From Streptomyces sp. ISL-100 (GTDB taxonomy: Bacteria > Actinomycetota > Actinomycetes > Streptomycetales > Streptomycetaceae), in assembly GCF_018614615.1 (NCBI RefSeq), contig NZ_JAGGOK010000012.1:62001-126000 (forward strand): a stretch of DNA of 64,000 nucleotides. The letters run 5' to 3'. The first letter of the stretch is position 1, and every line of letters begins with the position of its first letter. Position numbers and translations under genes: made by a program. Below, one piece after another: positions 54,796 to 63,876 of this stretch. Below the pieces are notes generated by a model. It did no database searches and was not told the DNA's origin. It worked only from the letters and a program-made list of their open reading frames with translations.

Positions 54796-55584
54796 ATGAC
54801 CGTGATCGCTCACCTCAGTGACATCCACATCGACGGCGGACAGCGCAGCGTCGAGCGCACCCGGGCCGTCATGGACTATCTCGAAGACCTCCCGCACGAC
54901 CTCGACGCCGTGCTGGTCACCGGAGACATCGCCGACCACGGCCTGCCGTCCGAGTACGAGCAGGCCCGCGCTCTGCTGAAGTCCCGGCATCCCGTGCTGA
55001 TATGCCCCGGCAACCACGACGATCGCGCCGCGTTCCGCCAGATCCTGCTCGGCCGGCCGAAGCCGGCGACGGCACCGGCGACGGCGACGACGACGACGCC
55101 GGTCAACCAGGTGCTCCGCGGCGACGGGTTCGTCATCGCGCTGTGCGACTCGTCGGTTCCGGGCAAGGGCGAGGGCTTCATCGAGGACGAGACGCTGGGG
55201 TGGCTGGACCATGTGCTCGTCCTGACTCCGGTCGAGGTGCCCGTGCTGGTCGGCTTCCACCATCCACCGGTCCCCCTGCACACCCCTTACGTCGATGGCA
55301 TCCGCCAGTTCGGCGAGGAGCGGCTTGCCGCGCTCGCGGACCGTCACCCCCATCTCGCCGCGTTCCTGTGCGGGCATGCCCACACGCCCGCGGCGACCAC
55401 CTTCGCCGGGCGGCCGCTCCTGGTGGCTCCCGGCGTCGTCTCCACGCTCCGGCTGCCCTGGGAGCACCCTGCCCACCCGGAGGGCCATGTCCATCTCGAC
55501 CAGCCACCCGCCCTCGCCTTTCACGTCCTGGATGACGACGGGCGGCTGACTACGCATTACCGGTACGTCGGCAACCGGTCATGA
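54796..55584 (+). CDS. CpdA-like metallophosphoesterase
   Basis: 262 residues. Calcineurin-like motifs are complete: TVIAHLSDIHIDGG (D-x-H), DAVLVTGDIADHG (GDxxD), LICPGNHDDRAAF (GNHD), VLVGFHHPPVP (H) and AAFLCGHAHTPAATTF (GHxH). Members of this class III branch hydrolyse cyclic 3',5'-nucleotides such as cAMP or phosphodiesters of lipids. An Ala/Thr-rich insert (PATAPATATTTTPVNQ) is present between motifs. No signal peptide, hence cytoplasmic. It diverges from the MocR regulator and ends just before a bidirectional terminator. Confidence 0.92.
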   Translation: MTVIAHLSDIHIDGGQRSVERTRAVMDYLEDLPHDLDAVLVTGDIADHGLPSEYEQARALLKSRHPVLICPGNHDDRAAFRQILLGRPKPATAPATATTTTPVNQVLRGDGFVIALCDSSVPGKGEGFIEDETLGWLDHVLVLTPVEVPVLVGFHHPPVPLHTPYVDGIRQFGEERLAALADRHPHLAAFLCGHAHTPAATTFAGRPLLVAPGVVSTLRLPWEHPAHPEGHVHLDQPPALAFHVLDDDGRLTTHYRYVGNRS

Positions 55585-55588
55585 AGTC

Positions 55589-55619
55589 CGCCCCGGGGCG
55601 GCCGGTCCACCCCGGGGCG
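55589..55619. terminator. Bidirectional terminator hairpin
   Basis: CGCCCCGGGG-N11-CCCCGGGGCG, a perfect 10-bp stem in the 45-bp gap between two convergent genes. Confidence 0.85.
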
Positions 55620-55629
55620 TACCGCACGC

Positions 55630-56475
55630 TTACGGCTTGGGGAGGGTGCAGCCGGAGCGGGTCAGGTCGATCTTGTTTCCGATGCCTATGCAGGCGACGA
55701 AGCCGTACGTCTGCTGGCCGTAGTTGATGCCCTTGCGCACGGTCACGTTGCCGCTCTCGTCGACCTCGCACGGGTTGTTGTCCGTGCAGCGAGCGCCGTC
55801 CTCGTTACCGGTGTTGTTCACGGCCACGACCTTGCCGGTGACCGTGTCGATCACGGGCGAGCCCGAAGTGCCGCCGATGGTCTTGCACGCGGAGGTGTAG
55901 CGGACGGAGTCCTTCCAGGTCCACGCGCCCTCCTTCAGGCGGTAGGCGAAGCCGTCGATGTTGCAGCTGTAGATCCGCTTCCAGTAGCCGGAGACGACCT
56001 TGATGGCCGTGCCCTGCACGGGGTGCGTGGCGCTGAGCTCCAGGGCCTTGATGCCGTAGTTGGTCTGTATCTGGGCGTAGGTGCTGGTGAGTTCGTACAG
56101 CGAGGCATCGGTGTCGGTCATCGTCGCGTACGCGATCTTGCTCGCCCGGAGCGTCGCGACCTTGGCGCCCGTGGAGTTGAGCAGGCTGAACGTACGGGTG
56201 GACGGCTTGTCGACTATGACCTGGCCCGGGGCCGGGAAGCCGGTCTCCAGGCAGTGGCCGTTGGACAGGACGAGGGCCGGATCGCCCGGCTGCGAGTCGG
56301 GCGTACGCACAACAGAGCCGGAACAGTTGCTGAGCGCCACCGTTCCGGCGAAGTCGACTGCTTTGACGGCCGGTTGGACCGGCCGTTGGCTGTCGCGAGT
56401 CTCCGCGGCCGCCGGCGCCGCTGCCGCTCCGAAGAGCAGCAGGGCGAAGAGCGCGCCGACGAGAGGCTTCTTCAT
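55630..56475 (-). CDS. Secreted trypsin/V8-like serine protease
   Basis: 281 residues; GAGGGG ribosome-binding site. Signal peptide of about 24 residues (LFALLLFGAAAAPAAAE). The chymotrypsin-fold triad is His74 (LVLSNGHCLE), Asp123 (ATMTDTDASLYEL) and Ser204 (IGGTSGSPVIDT). Six or more cysteines suggest stabilising disulfides (NCSG, GHC, YSCN, TSACK, RCTDNNPCE, FVACIG). No propeptide of the streptogrisin type is apparent. Probably an extracellular degradative protease; preceded by no regulator and convergent with the phosphodiesterase gene. Confidence 0.9.
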   Translation of the reverse strand: MKKPLVGALFALLLFGAAAAPAAAETRDSQRPVQPAVKAVDFAGTVALSNCSGSVVRTPDSQPGDPALVLSNGHCLETGFPAPGQVIVDKPSTRTFSLLNSTGAKVATLRASKIAYATMTDTDASLYELTSTYAQIQTNYGIKALELSATHPVQGTAIKVVSGYWKRIYSCNIDGFAYRLKEGAWTWKDSVRYTSACKTIGGTSGSPVIDTVTGKVVAVNNTGNEDGARCTDNNPCEVDESGNVTVRKGINYGQQTYGFVACIGIGNKIDLTRSGCTLPKP

Positions 56476-56588
56476 GTGGGGGGTCCCCTCTTGAACGACA
56501 TGGGTGACCGAAGCTGGACCACCTCGGTTTTGTCATGTGCATTGTTGGGGGATTCCACGCACCGAACAAGAGCGCGATCAGGACCCGG

Positions 56589-57800
56589 TCATGTGCGCCG
56601 CGCCGCCTGCCGTCCGCCCACGTCCGCCGAGCGGCCGTGCAGCACCACCAGTGCCGTCACCGCCGCCGCCAGCAGCGCCACGGCGACCAGCGCCGGGATC
56701 AGGGCGACCGCGGCGCCCGCCAGGAGGCAGCCCAGGCCGCCCGCGATCAGGGTGACCGGCCGCCGGCCGCCGGTGCGCAGCAGGATCGCCGCGGCCCCGA
56801 GCAGGAATACGCCGACGCCGCCGGTCAGCGCCCAGGCCGCCACCCCGTGCAGGGGCTCGGCGAGGGCGTAGTGCTTGGTGTCGGCGACCTGGTGGAGGGC
56901 CTTCTTCATGCCCAGCGCGGCCAGTACCACTCCGGCCACGAGCGGCAGGTGCAGGAACGTGTAGACATCGCGGGCCAGGCGGGTGCGGGCATCACCCTCC
57001 AACGGGGCCAGCCGGTGCTCCGCGGCCTCGCTGACCTGCCGGAAGTACAGACGCCACAACCCGGCGACGACCAGCAGGCCGGCGACGGCGGCGGTCAGCA
57101 CCACGGCGGTGACGGGGTAGCCGGACACCCCTACGCCGATCGCGACGATCGACTCCCCGAGGGCGATGATCACGATCAGGCCGTGCCGCTCGGCGAAATG
57201 CCCCGGCGAGGTGACGCGCCAGCCCGACGCCCCGGTGACATAGATGCCGACGTAGTCGATCACCACCGCGCCGAGCCACACCAGTAGCTGCGTGACGCCC
57301 GTGAGAGCGCTGCCTATCAGCAGCAGCACGAACGGCGGCCCCACCGACAGCAGCGCGGTCCGGCGCAGGGTGGCGCGCAGTGCCAGGTCGTCGGGGTGTG
57401 CGATCCGGTACGAGACGAGGTGCAGCAGCCGGACCATGCCGTAGCAGAGTACGAACACCAGCGGCCCGGGCAAGCCGCCGGGCCGGTCGGAGAAGACCTC
57501 CGGGACGGTGAGCGAGACCACCAGCACCACCGCCATCACGGCGACCAGCACGGCGAACAGCGCTCCGGAGTCGGCCCGGACCACATTGCCCAGCCAGGCG
57601 AAGCAGCACCAGCACCACCACAGGAGAGCGAGCACGATCATTCCGCCGAGCACCCGCTGCGCAGTCGCGTCGGCGGCCATCAGTGCGGTGACCTGCGTGA
57701 TCGCGTACACGAACACCAAATCGAAGAAGAGCTCGGCAGGCGTCACCCTGTGCCCGTCCTCCGCGGCGATCATCCGGGAACGTTCACTGCCTGTGGCCAC
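56589..57800 (-). CDS. ltrA: LtrA family membrane protein
   Basis: 403 residues, GTG start behind GAGGAG. About ten to twelve hydrophobic segments. The family signature is at the start: HRVTPAELFFDLVFVYAITQ, with the conserved E-L-F-F-D-L-V-F, and later HFAERHGLIVIIALGESIVA, the second hallmark. Named for low-temperature requirement A of Listeria; the biochemical function is unsettled. Single gene, flanked by a 216-bp gap upstream that shows no further feature. Confidence 0.93.
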   Translation of the reverse strand: MATGSERSRMIAAEDGHRVTPAELFFDLVFVYAITQVTALMAADATAQRVLGGMIVLALLWWCWCCFAWLGNVVRADSGALFAVLVAVMAVVLVVSLTVPEVFSDRPGGLPGPLVFVLCYGMVRLLHLVSYRIAHPDDLALRATLRRTALLSVGPPFVLLLIGSALTGVTQLLVWLGAVVIDYVGIYVTGASGWRVTSPGHFAERHGLIVIIALGESIVAIGVGVSGYPVTAVVLTAAVAGLLVVAGLWRLYFRQVSEAAEHRLAPLEGDARTRLARDVYTFLHLPLVAGVVLAALGMKKALHQVADTKHYALAEPLHGVAAWALTGGVGVFLLGAAAILLRTGGRRPVTLIAGGLGCLLAGAAVALIPALVAVALLAAAVTALVVLHGRSADVGGRQAARRT

Positions 57801-58016
57801 GCGCTCTCCTCAAGAGTCCGGCTGGATGTCAACTGCGGGGCCATGGCTGCCGCTTGGTCGAAAATCGGACCATGCGCCGCGCGCAATACTTATCCGCCGA
57901 CCGGCCGCCGGTCCAGCGGTTGCGGCGTCGCATGCGTACGCCGCACCGGAAGGACCGACCCCCACGTGGCCAAAAACACCAAGCGTCTTCCGTTATGCGC
58001 CCGTAAGGTTGCCGTC

Positions 58017-59228
58017 ATGCAGGTGATCCAGTCGACGAAGCTCGCAAACGTCTGTTACGAAATCCGCGGCCCCGTGCTCGAGGAGGCGATGCGGCTCGAA
58101 GCGGCGGGTCACCGCATCCTCAAGCTCAACACCGGCAACCCGGCGGCGTTCGGTTTCGAGTGCCCGCCCGAGATCCTGGAGGACATCCTCCGTAATCTCG
58201 CGGGCGCGCACGGCTACGGCGACGCCAAGGGCCTGCTGGCGGCGCGCCGCGCGGTCATGCAGCACTACCAGACCAAGGGCATCGAGCTCGATGTAGAGGA
58301 CATCTACCTCGGCAACGGCGTCTCCGAGCTGATCCAGATGTCGATGCAGGCGCTGCTCGACGACGGCGACGAGGTGCTGGTCCCCGCGCCGGACTACCCG
58401 CTGTGGACCGCCTCCGTCTCCCTCGCCGGCGGCACGGCCGTGCACTACCGCTGCGACGAGCAGGCCGACTGGATGCCGGACCTCGCCGACATCGAGCGCA
58501 AGATCACCGACCGCACCAAGGCCATCGTCATCATCAACCCGAACAATCCGACGGGTGCGGTGTACGACGACGAGATGCTGCGCGGCCTGACCGAGATCGC
58601 CCGCCGCCACAACCTGATCGTCTGCTCCGACGAGATCTACGACCGGATCCTGTACGACGGCGCCACGCACACCCCGACCGCCGCCATCGCGCCCGACCTG
58701 CTCACCCTCACCTTCAACGGCCTCTCGAAGAACTACCGCGTCGCCGGTTACCGCAGCGGCTGGCTGGCGGTCTGCGGCCCGAAGGCGCACGCCTCCTCGT
58801 ACATCGAGGGGCTCACGATCCTCGCCAACATGCGCCTGTGCGCCAATATGCCGTCGCAGCACGCGGTGGCGACGGCGCTCGGCGGACGGCAGTCGATCGA
58901 GGACCTGGTGCTGCCGGGCGGCCGGATACTGGAGCAGCGGAACACGGCGTACGACCTGCTGACCCAGATCCCGGGCATCACCTGCGTGAAGCCGAAGGGC
59001 GCGCTGTACCTCTTCCCGCGTCTCGACCCCAAGGTCTACAAGATCAAGGACGACCGGGAGATGGTCCTCGACCTGCTGCGCGCCGAGAAGATCATGGTCG
59101 TGCAGGGTACGGGCTTCAACTGGCCCGAGCCCGATCACTTCCGCATCGTGACGCTCCCGGCGGCGGAGGAGCTGGCGGACGCGGTGACGCGGATCGGGAC
59201 CTTCCTGGACGGATACGGGCAGCCGTAG
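58017..59228 (+). CDS. AlaA-like PLP aminotransferase
   Basis: 403 residues. Fold-type I aminotransferase: ILKLNTGNPAAFGFECPPEI, HGYGDAKGLLAARRAVMQHY, DIYLGNGVSELIQMSMQALL, VPAPDYPLWTASVSLAGG, IVIINPNNPTGAVYDDEML, CSDEIYDRILYDG and the PLP lysine in TFNGLSKNYRVAGYRSGWL. The sequence is closest in feel to the glutamate-pyruvate/valine-pyruvate (AlaA) group. Likely role is alanine synthesis from pyruvate and glutamate in the cytoplasm. The gene stands alone. A GTG is not needed; the ATG at 58017 follows GTAAGGTTG, a modest ribosome-binding site. Confidence 0.94.
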   Translation: MQVIQSTKLANVCYEIRGPVLEEAMRLEAAGHRILKLNTGNPAAFGFECPPEILEDILRNLAGAHGYGDAKGLLAARRAVMQHYQTKGIELDVEDIYLGNGVSELIQMSMQALLDDGDEVLVPAPDYPLWTASVSLAGGTAVHYRCDEQADWMPDLADIERKITDRTKAIVIINPNNPTGAVYDDEMLRGLTEIARRHNLIVCSDEIYDRILYDGATHTPTAAIAPDLLTLTFNGLSKNYRVAGYRSGWLAVCGPKAHASSYIEGLTILANMRLCANMPSQHAVATALGGRQSIEDLVLPGGRILEQRNTAYDLLTQIPGITCVKPKGALYLFPRLDPKVYKIKDDREMVLDLLRAEKIMVVQGTGFNWPEPDHFRIVTLPAAEELADAVTRIGTFLDGYGQP

Positions 59229-59262
59229 GCGACAGCCCGCGCCGCCGCGACTCGACTCAACT

Positions 59263-59277
59263 TTAGACAGAATCTAA
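59263..59277. promoter_or_regulatory. Palindrome TTAGA-N5-TCTAA
   Basis: Perfect 5-bp inverted repeat with 5-bp spacer, 40 bp before a small gene and within the only AT-rich stretch of the gap. Typical size of a MarR- or Fur-family operator; no regulator gene is adjacent. Confidence 0.5.
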
Positions 59278-59316
59278 TGTAGGCTGGTCTCCTGACCCTG
59301 GCAGGAGGCCATCCCC

Positions 59317-59706
59317 ATGTACGAGCCGATCCGCAACAAGTCGGTCCACCGCATGGCCGTCGACCGGGCCGACTTCCCGCACCGTTCCCGCGAGGAAGAG
59401 CTGAACATCCAGCTCGCCGGACACCTGGCGGCGCTCCTCGCGGTCACCGACGAGCTCGGCCTCGCCGCGGCGGCCGACCGCATCGCCACCCAGATCGCCC
59501 GGCTGCGCGGCGCCCCGCCGGCCAGGCACGCCGGTCTCAGCCATGCGGCCCCGATGACCTTGCACCGCCGCGCCCACGAGCTCGCGGGCCGCGCGCTGGT
59601 CGTCGCCGCCTCGCGCGCCGACACGGCGGTCGCGATCCTCGCCGCCGAGCGCATGGACGCACACGCGGCCGCGCTCGAAGAACTCCGCCTCGTCGGAGCC
59701 CACTGA
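59317..59706 (+). CDS. Small helical protein of unknown function
   Basis: 129 residues; GCAGGAGG before the ATG. Almost wholly helical: EEELNIQLAGHLAALLAVTD, LGLAAAADRIATQIARLRGA, RAHELAGRALVVAASRADTA, AVAILAAERMDAHAAALEEL, without signal, membrane span or cysteines. I recognise it as a recurrent small Streptomyces protein but know no function. A palindrome overlaps its promoter, suggesting regulated expression, and a strong terminator follows, so it is monocistronic. Confidence 0.8.
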   Translation: MYEPIRNKSVHRMAVDRADFPHRSREEELNIQLAGHLAALLAVTDELGLAAAADRIATQIARLRGAPPARHAGLSHAAPMTLHRRAHELAGRALVVAASRADTAVAILAAERMDAHAAALEELRLVGAH

Positions 59707-59710
59707 CGGC

Positions 59711-59745
59711 CCCGGCCCGCGTGCCCCCGGGGCGCACGGGCCGGG
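59711..59745. terminator. Strong terminator hairpin
   Basis: CCCGGCCCG at 59711-59719 pairs with CGGGCCGGG at 59737-59745, extended inward by GTGC/GCAC and CCCC/GGGG pairs. It starts 5 bp after the stop of the preceding gene. Confidence 0.85.
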
Positions 59746-59831
59746 TGCCACTTTATGGTTGACGGTCCGTCATTCCGGTTGCGTACTGGGATGGTACGTA
59801 CACCGTCCGTTCACCCAACTCCGCCTGGAAT

Positions 59832-60956
59832 GTGGAGTTCCGCGAGCACGCTGCACCCGTGAGACGAATCCTCGGAATCGTCCTGGCAGTCCTGCTGATC
59901 GGCGGAGTAGCAGCAGCCGTCGTCGCGGGCAGGGAAAGCCAGGGCAAGGGCACGGCAACGAAGACCGTGCGTGGCGTGATCGGATCGGAGAAGGCGGAGT
60001 TCTTCGCCGATCCCAAAGTGGAGAAGGCCCTCGCTGCCAAGGGCTACACCGTGAAGACGGAGACGTCGGGCTCCTGGGCGATGGAAGAACTCCCGCTCAG
60101 GGGTTATGACTTCGCCTTCCCCGGCAGCAAGGCACCGGCCGACGAACTGCGCCGCAAGTCGTCCGTAACGGGCGGCCCGCTGCGGCCCTTCTACTCGCCG
60201 CTCGTCGTCGTCGCCCACAGCGGCGCCGCGCGCGTCCTGGCGGACAACGGCCTCGCCCGGCTGACCGGCAAGCACACCGGGACGCTGCTGATGGACCCGT
60301 ACCTCGACGCCGCGAAGCGCGATCGGACGTGGCAGCAGCTCAAGGGGGCGTCCCGGCACAGCAAGCTGACCGGCACGCTCTTCGTCAGCAGCACCGACCC
60401 GGTGGCGTCGAACTCCGGCGCGCTCTACCTCGCGGCGGCCTCGTACGTCGCCGAGGGCGGAAAGGTGGCGGCGGACCAGGCGGCCGTGGACCGTACGGCG
60501 CCGCTGCTGAAGAAGCTGATCTCCCTGCAGGGAGCACAGCAGACCAGCAGCGACGCACCCTTCAGGGACTTCATCAGCGGTGTCGGCAATCCGCTGGTGC
60601 TCGTGTACGAGTCACAGGTGGCCTCGCTGCTCCTGCAAGGCCAGGACGTGGGTGACGACCTGGTCGTCCTCTACCCGGACACGACCGTCTCCAGCGACCA
60701 CACGCTCGTACCGCTGACCCAGCAGGGACGCGCGGTCGGGGAACTGCTCGCCACCGACAAGCGGCTGCGCGAGCTGGCCGTACGGCACGGCTTTCGCCCG
60801 CAGGGCGCGCCGGCGGAGTTCACCGCCGCGACCGGCGCCCACACCGCCTACCTCAACCGGAAGCTGACCGGAGTCCGGCAGGCGCCCGCGCCCACCTCGA
60901 AGTGGCTGCACGCGATGGCGACCCGGGCCGCCGGACAGGAACAGGGGACCCCATGA
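59832..60956 (+). CDS. Membrane-anchored substrate-binding-like protein upstream of telA
   Basis: 374 residues from a GTG at 59832 (a GTG nine codons later is an alternative). An N-terminal membrane anchor (ILGIVLAVLLIGGVAAAVVA) is followed by an extracellular domain with the type II periplasmic-binding layout: VRGVIGSEKAEFFADPKVEK, EELPLRGYDFAFPGSKAPAD, FYSPLVVVAHSGAARVLADN, LFVSSTDPVASNSGALYLAA and VLVYESQVASLLLQ. It lacks an ABC permease partner. The stop overlaps the TelA start as ATGA, so it works with TelA and the VWA lipoprotein, which carries a similar binding domain. Confidence 0.85.
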   Translation: MEFREHAAPVRRILGIVLAVLLIGGVAAAVVAGRESQGKGTATKTVRGVIGSEKAEFFADPKVEKALAAKGYTVKTETSGSWAMEELPLRGYDFAFPGSKAPADELRRKSSVTGGPLRPFYSPLVVVAHSGAARVLADNGLARLTGKHTGTLLMDPYLDAAKRDRTWQQLKGASRHSKLTGTLFVSSTDPVASNSGALYLAAASYVAEGGKVAADQAAVDRTAPLLKKLISLQGAQQTSSDAPFRDFISGVGNPLVLVYESQVASLLLQGQDVGDDLVVLYPDTTVSSDHTLVPLTQQGRAVGELLATDKRLRELAVRHGFRPQGAPAEFTAATGAHTAYLNRKLTGVRQAPAPTSKWLHAMATRAAGQEQGTP

Positions 60957-62128
60957 CCGGATCCGCGGAAACGCCACTCGTCCTTACGCCGCCCGAGCCC
61001 GTCGCCGCAGTCCGCAAGGAACAGGCCGCCGGTCTGGTCCCGGTCGACGACTCCGTACGGGAGGAAATGGCCCGCCGGGCCGCCGAATACGTCGGTACGC
61101 TCGCCCAACTCGACGCCCGCTCCCCCGAATTCGCCACCCGCATCGGCGAGATCGCCGGCCTCGGCTCGGGCGAGATCCGGGGCGCGGCCCAGCAGTCCAA
61201 CCGGATGCTGGACCGGACGGTACGGGCGCTGTCGACCGGGGGCGGCGAGGACGCGCAGTCGCGCGTCGGCGCGTCACTCGTCGAACTCCGCCGTACGGTC
61301 GAGGACCTGGACCCGCGCGACACGCCGGGTCGCGGTGCGCGCCGGCTGCTCGCGAAGCTGCCCGGCGGGAACCGGCTGCGCGCCCACGTCGCGAAGTACG
61401 CCTCCGCGCAGGGCACCCTGAACAAGATCGTCGGCTCGCTGCGCGGCGGCCAGGACGAACTGCGCCGCGACAACGCGGCACTGCACACGGAGCGCACGCG
61501 CCTGTGGGAGACCATGGGCAAGCTCCAGGAGTACGCCGTCCTGACGGAGGCCCTCGACGCGGCCATCGAGCAGCGCCTCACGGCCGTCGAGGCGAGCGAC
61601 CCGGCGCAGGCGGACGCGCTGCGGGCGGACGTCCTGTTCCCGGTGCGCCAGAAGCACCAGGATCTGTTGACGCAGCTGGCGGTGTGCGCTCAGGGGTACC
61701 TCGCGATGGACGTCGTACGCCGAAACAATGAGGAACTCATCAAGGGCGTCGACCGGGCCGCGACAACGACGGTGACGGCGCTGCGGATCGCGGTCATGCT
61801 GGCATCTGCCCTCGAAAACCAGCGCAAGGTGACGGAGCAGGTCAACGCGCTGCGGGGTACCACGGAGGAGCTGATCCGCGGCAACGCGGAGATGCTCGCC
61901 ACCCAGAGCGGCGAGATCCAGCGCATCGCGGCGGTGGGCGCGGAGACGCTGCGCGCGGCGTTCCAGTCGATCTACCGGACGCTGGACGCGATCGATACGT
62001 ACAAGGTCCGGGCGACGGAGTCGATGGCGGCGACGGTGGAGTCGCTGGCGGGGGAGCTGGCGCTGGCGAGCGGCTATTTGCAGCGAACGCGGACGGCGGC
62101 GGCGCTGGAGGGGGACGGTCTGCTGTGA
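60953..62128 (+). CDS. telA: TelA-family toxic anion resistance protein
   Basis: 391 residues of mainly long helices. Family landmarks: TPPEPVAAVRKEQAAGLVPV at the start, IAGLGSGEIRGAAQQSNRML, LRRTVEDLDPRDTPGRGARR, KYASAQGTLNKIVGSLRGGQ, LFPVRQKHQDLLTQLAVCAQ, YLAMDVVRRNNEELIKGVDR and ATTTVTALRIAVMLASALEN. TelA proteins accompany tellurite-resistance and Ter-type stress genes; they probably act in the cytoplasm on membrane or envelope stress, by an unknown mechanism. Coupled to both neighbours by 4-bp overlaps (ATGA and GTGA). Confidence 0.93.
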   Translation: MTGSAETPLVLTPPEPVAAVRKEQAAGLVPVDDSVREEMARRAAEYVGTLAQLDARSPEFATRIGEIAGLGSGEIRGAAQQSNRMLDRTVRALSTGGGEDAQSRVGASLVELRRTVEDLDPRDTPGRGARRLLAKLPGGNRLRAHVAKYASAQGTLNKIVGSLRGGQDELRRDNAALHTERTRLWETMGKLQEYAVLTEALDAAIEQRLTAVEASDPAQADALRADVLFPVRQKHQDLLTQLAVCAQGYLAMDVVRRNNEELIKGVDRAATTTVTALRIAVMLASALENQRKVTEQVNALRGTTEELIRGNAEMLATQSGEIQRIAAVGAETLRAAFQSIYRTLDAIDTYKVRATESMAATVESLAGELALASGYLQRTRTAAALEGDGLL

Positions 62129-63876
62129 GGCACCTCTGGATGTTCCCCCGGACGCCCTCCGGGCGTGTCCTCAAGCGCCGGACGGGCGTGATTCGGCCGC
62201 ACTTTCAGCCCCTCCGGCGTTTGAGGAGCGGGGTCTGGGGCGGAGCCCCCACACGGCGGGGCCGTAAATGTCACAGCCGGGAAGGGGCGGGCAGGGGAAA
62301 GGCCCCGCAGGGCGCCACCGCCCTGGCCCTCGCGGTGCTGCTCCTCGGGAGCGCCGCTTGCAGCGGTGGCGACCAGGCCCCGGAGCAGGGGCCCCAGAAG
62401 TACCAAAAGGGCACCGTACGCATCCTCGCCTCCAGCGAACTCGCCGACATGGCGCCCGTACTGGAAGCCGCCCGCAAAGCCACCGGCATCACCGTCACCC
62501 CCACCTGGGCCGGCACCCGCGACGCCGTGGAACAGGTCGCATCCGGCAAGGCGGACGGCGCGTACGACGCCGTCTGGCTGGCCTCCAACGACTACCTCCG
62601 CCTGCGCCCCGGCGCCGCCCGCAAGATCACCTCCGAGACCTCGGTCATGACGTCCCCCGTGGCGATCGGCGTCAAGGAGGACACGGTCCGCCGGCTCGGC
62701 TGGGGGAAGCCGCAGGACGTGACCTGGGCCCAGGTCCACCGAGCAGTGGCCGACGGGAAACTGACGTACGGCATGACCGACCCCACCCGCTCCAACTCCG
62801 GCTTCGCCGCTCTGATTTCCGTCGCATCGGCCCTGTCCGGCGCCCAGTCCGCCCTCACCGACGCCGACGTACGCACCGCCTCGCCCAAGCTCAAGGAGTT
62901 CTTCGCGGGACAGCAGCTCACCTCGGGGTCCTCCGGCTGGCTCGCGTCGGCGTACACCCGGCGCGGCACCGTCGACGCGCTGATCAACTACGAGTCCGTA
63001 CTGCACTCCATGAACCGCGACAGCGGCAGCCGTAGCGGACTCACCGTGATCCGCCCCAAAGACGGCGTCGTCACCGCCGACTACCCGCTGACCCTCCTCA
63101 CCTCCGCCCCCGCCGGCGCCCGCGACGACGTACGGGCCCTGACCGAATACCTCCGCGGACCGGACGCCCAGCGCGCGCTGACCGAGCGCACCTTCCGCCG
63201 GCCCGTCGTCACCTCGGTACGCCCCGCCTCACCCCTCGCAACCGACGCGCGCCGCGAACTGCCCTTCCCCGGCAGCCGGTCCGTCGCCGACGGGCTCCTC
63301 TCCTCGTACGAGAACGAGCTGCGCCGCCCGTCGCGCACGGTGTACGTACTCGACACGTCGGGGTCGATGAAGGGTGAGCGCCTCGACCGGCTGAAGGACG
63401 CACTCGCCGAGCTGACGGGGGACTTCCGGGACCGGGAGGAGGTCACGCTGATGCCGTTCGGGTCGGACGTGAAGCAGGTCCGTACGCACACCGTCGATCC
63501 GGCCGATCCACGCTCCGGCCTCGACGCCATCCGCGCCGACGCCAAGTCACTGTCCGCGTCCGGCGACACGGCGATCTACAGCAGTCTGCGAGAGGCGTAC
63601 GAGCACCTCGGCGAGCGTAAGGGCGACGACGCGTTCACCTCCGTCGTGCTGATGACCGACGGCGAGAACACCGCCGGCGACGACGCCTCCGACTTCGACG
63701 CCTTCTACGCCGGCCTGCCGAAGGACCGGGACTCCACTCCCGTCTTCCCCATCGTGTTCGGCGACTCGGACCGCTCCGAGCTGGAGCACATCGCCGAACT
63801 CACCGGCGGGCGGCTCTTCGACGCGACGAAGGATTCACTGGACGGGGCATTCGAGGAGATCCGTGGCTACCAATAA
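62125..63876 (+). CDS. VWA-domain lipoprotein with N-terminal binding domain and repeat-encoded extension
   Basis: 583 residues from the GTG overlapping the TelA stop as GTGA. Residues 1-62 (PSGRVLKRRTGVIRPHFQPL and on) are translated from a dispersed repeat. A normal lipoprotein signal follows only then: ATALALAVLLLGSAAC, lipobox Cys at 79. Then a type II binding domain (GTVRILASSELADMAPVLEA, TWAGTRDAVEQVASGKADGA, VMTSPVAIGVKEDTVRRLGW, YGMTDPTRSNSGFAALISVA) and a VWA domain with an intact MIDAS: YVLDTSGSMKGERLDRLKDA, GDTAIYSSLREAY, VVLMTDGENTAGDDAS. It is probably a membrane-anchored adhesion or assembly factor. Real translation start uncertain. Confidence 0.85.
   Translation: MRHLWMFPRTPSGRVLKRRTGVIRPHFQPLRRLRSGVWGGAPTRRGRKCHSREGAGRGKAPQGATALALAVLLLGSAACSGGDQAPEQGPQKYQKGTVRILASSELADMAPVLEAARKATGITVTPTWAGTRDAVEQVASGKADGAYDAVWLASNDYLRLRPGAARKITSETSVMTSPVAIGVKEDTVRRLGWGKPQDVTWAQVHRAVADGKLTYGMTDPTRSNSGFAALISVASALSGAQSALTDADVRTASPKLKEFFAGQQLTSGSSGWLASAYTRRGTVDALINYESVLHSMNRDSGSRSGLTVIRPKDGVVTADYPLTLLTSAPAGARDDVRALTEYLRGPDAQRALTERTFRRPVVTSVRPASPLATDARRELPFPGSRSVADGLLSSYENELRRPSRTVYVLDTSGSMKGERLDRLKDALAELTGDFRDREEVTLMPFGSDVKQVRTHTVDPADPRSGLDAIRADAKSLSASGDTAIYSSLREAYEHLGERKGDDAFTSVVLMTDGENTAGDDASDFDAFYAGLPKDRDSTPVFPIVFGDSDRSELEHIAELTGGRLFDATKDSLDGAFEEIRGYQ
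62137..62322. repeat. Dispersed Streptomyces repeat, copy 2
   Basis: It contains CTCAAGCGCCGGACGGGCG and CAGCCCCTCCGGCGTTTGAG as inverted halves, then GAGCGGGGTCTGGGGCGGAG and GGGAAGGGGCGGGCAGGGG with AAAGGCCCCGC. The same blocks form copy 1 at 49752-50012, the inner part in opposite orientation. It lies in frame inside the 5' end of the VWA gene. Confidence 0.88.
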
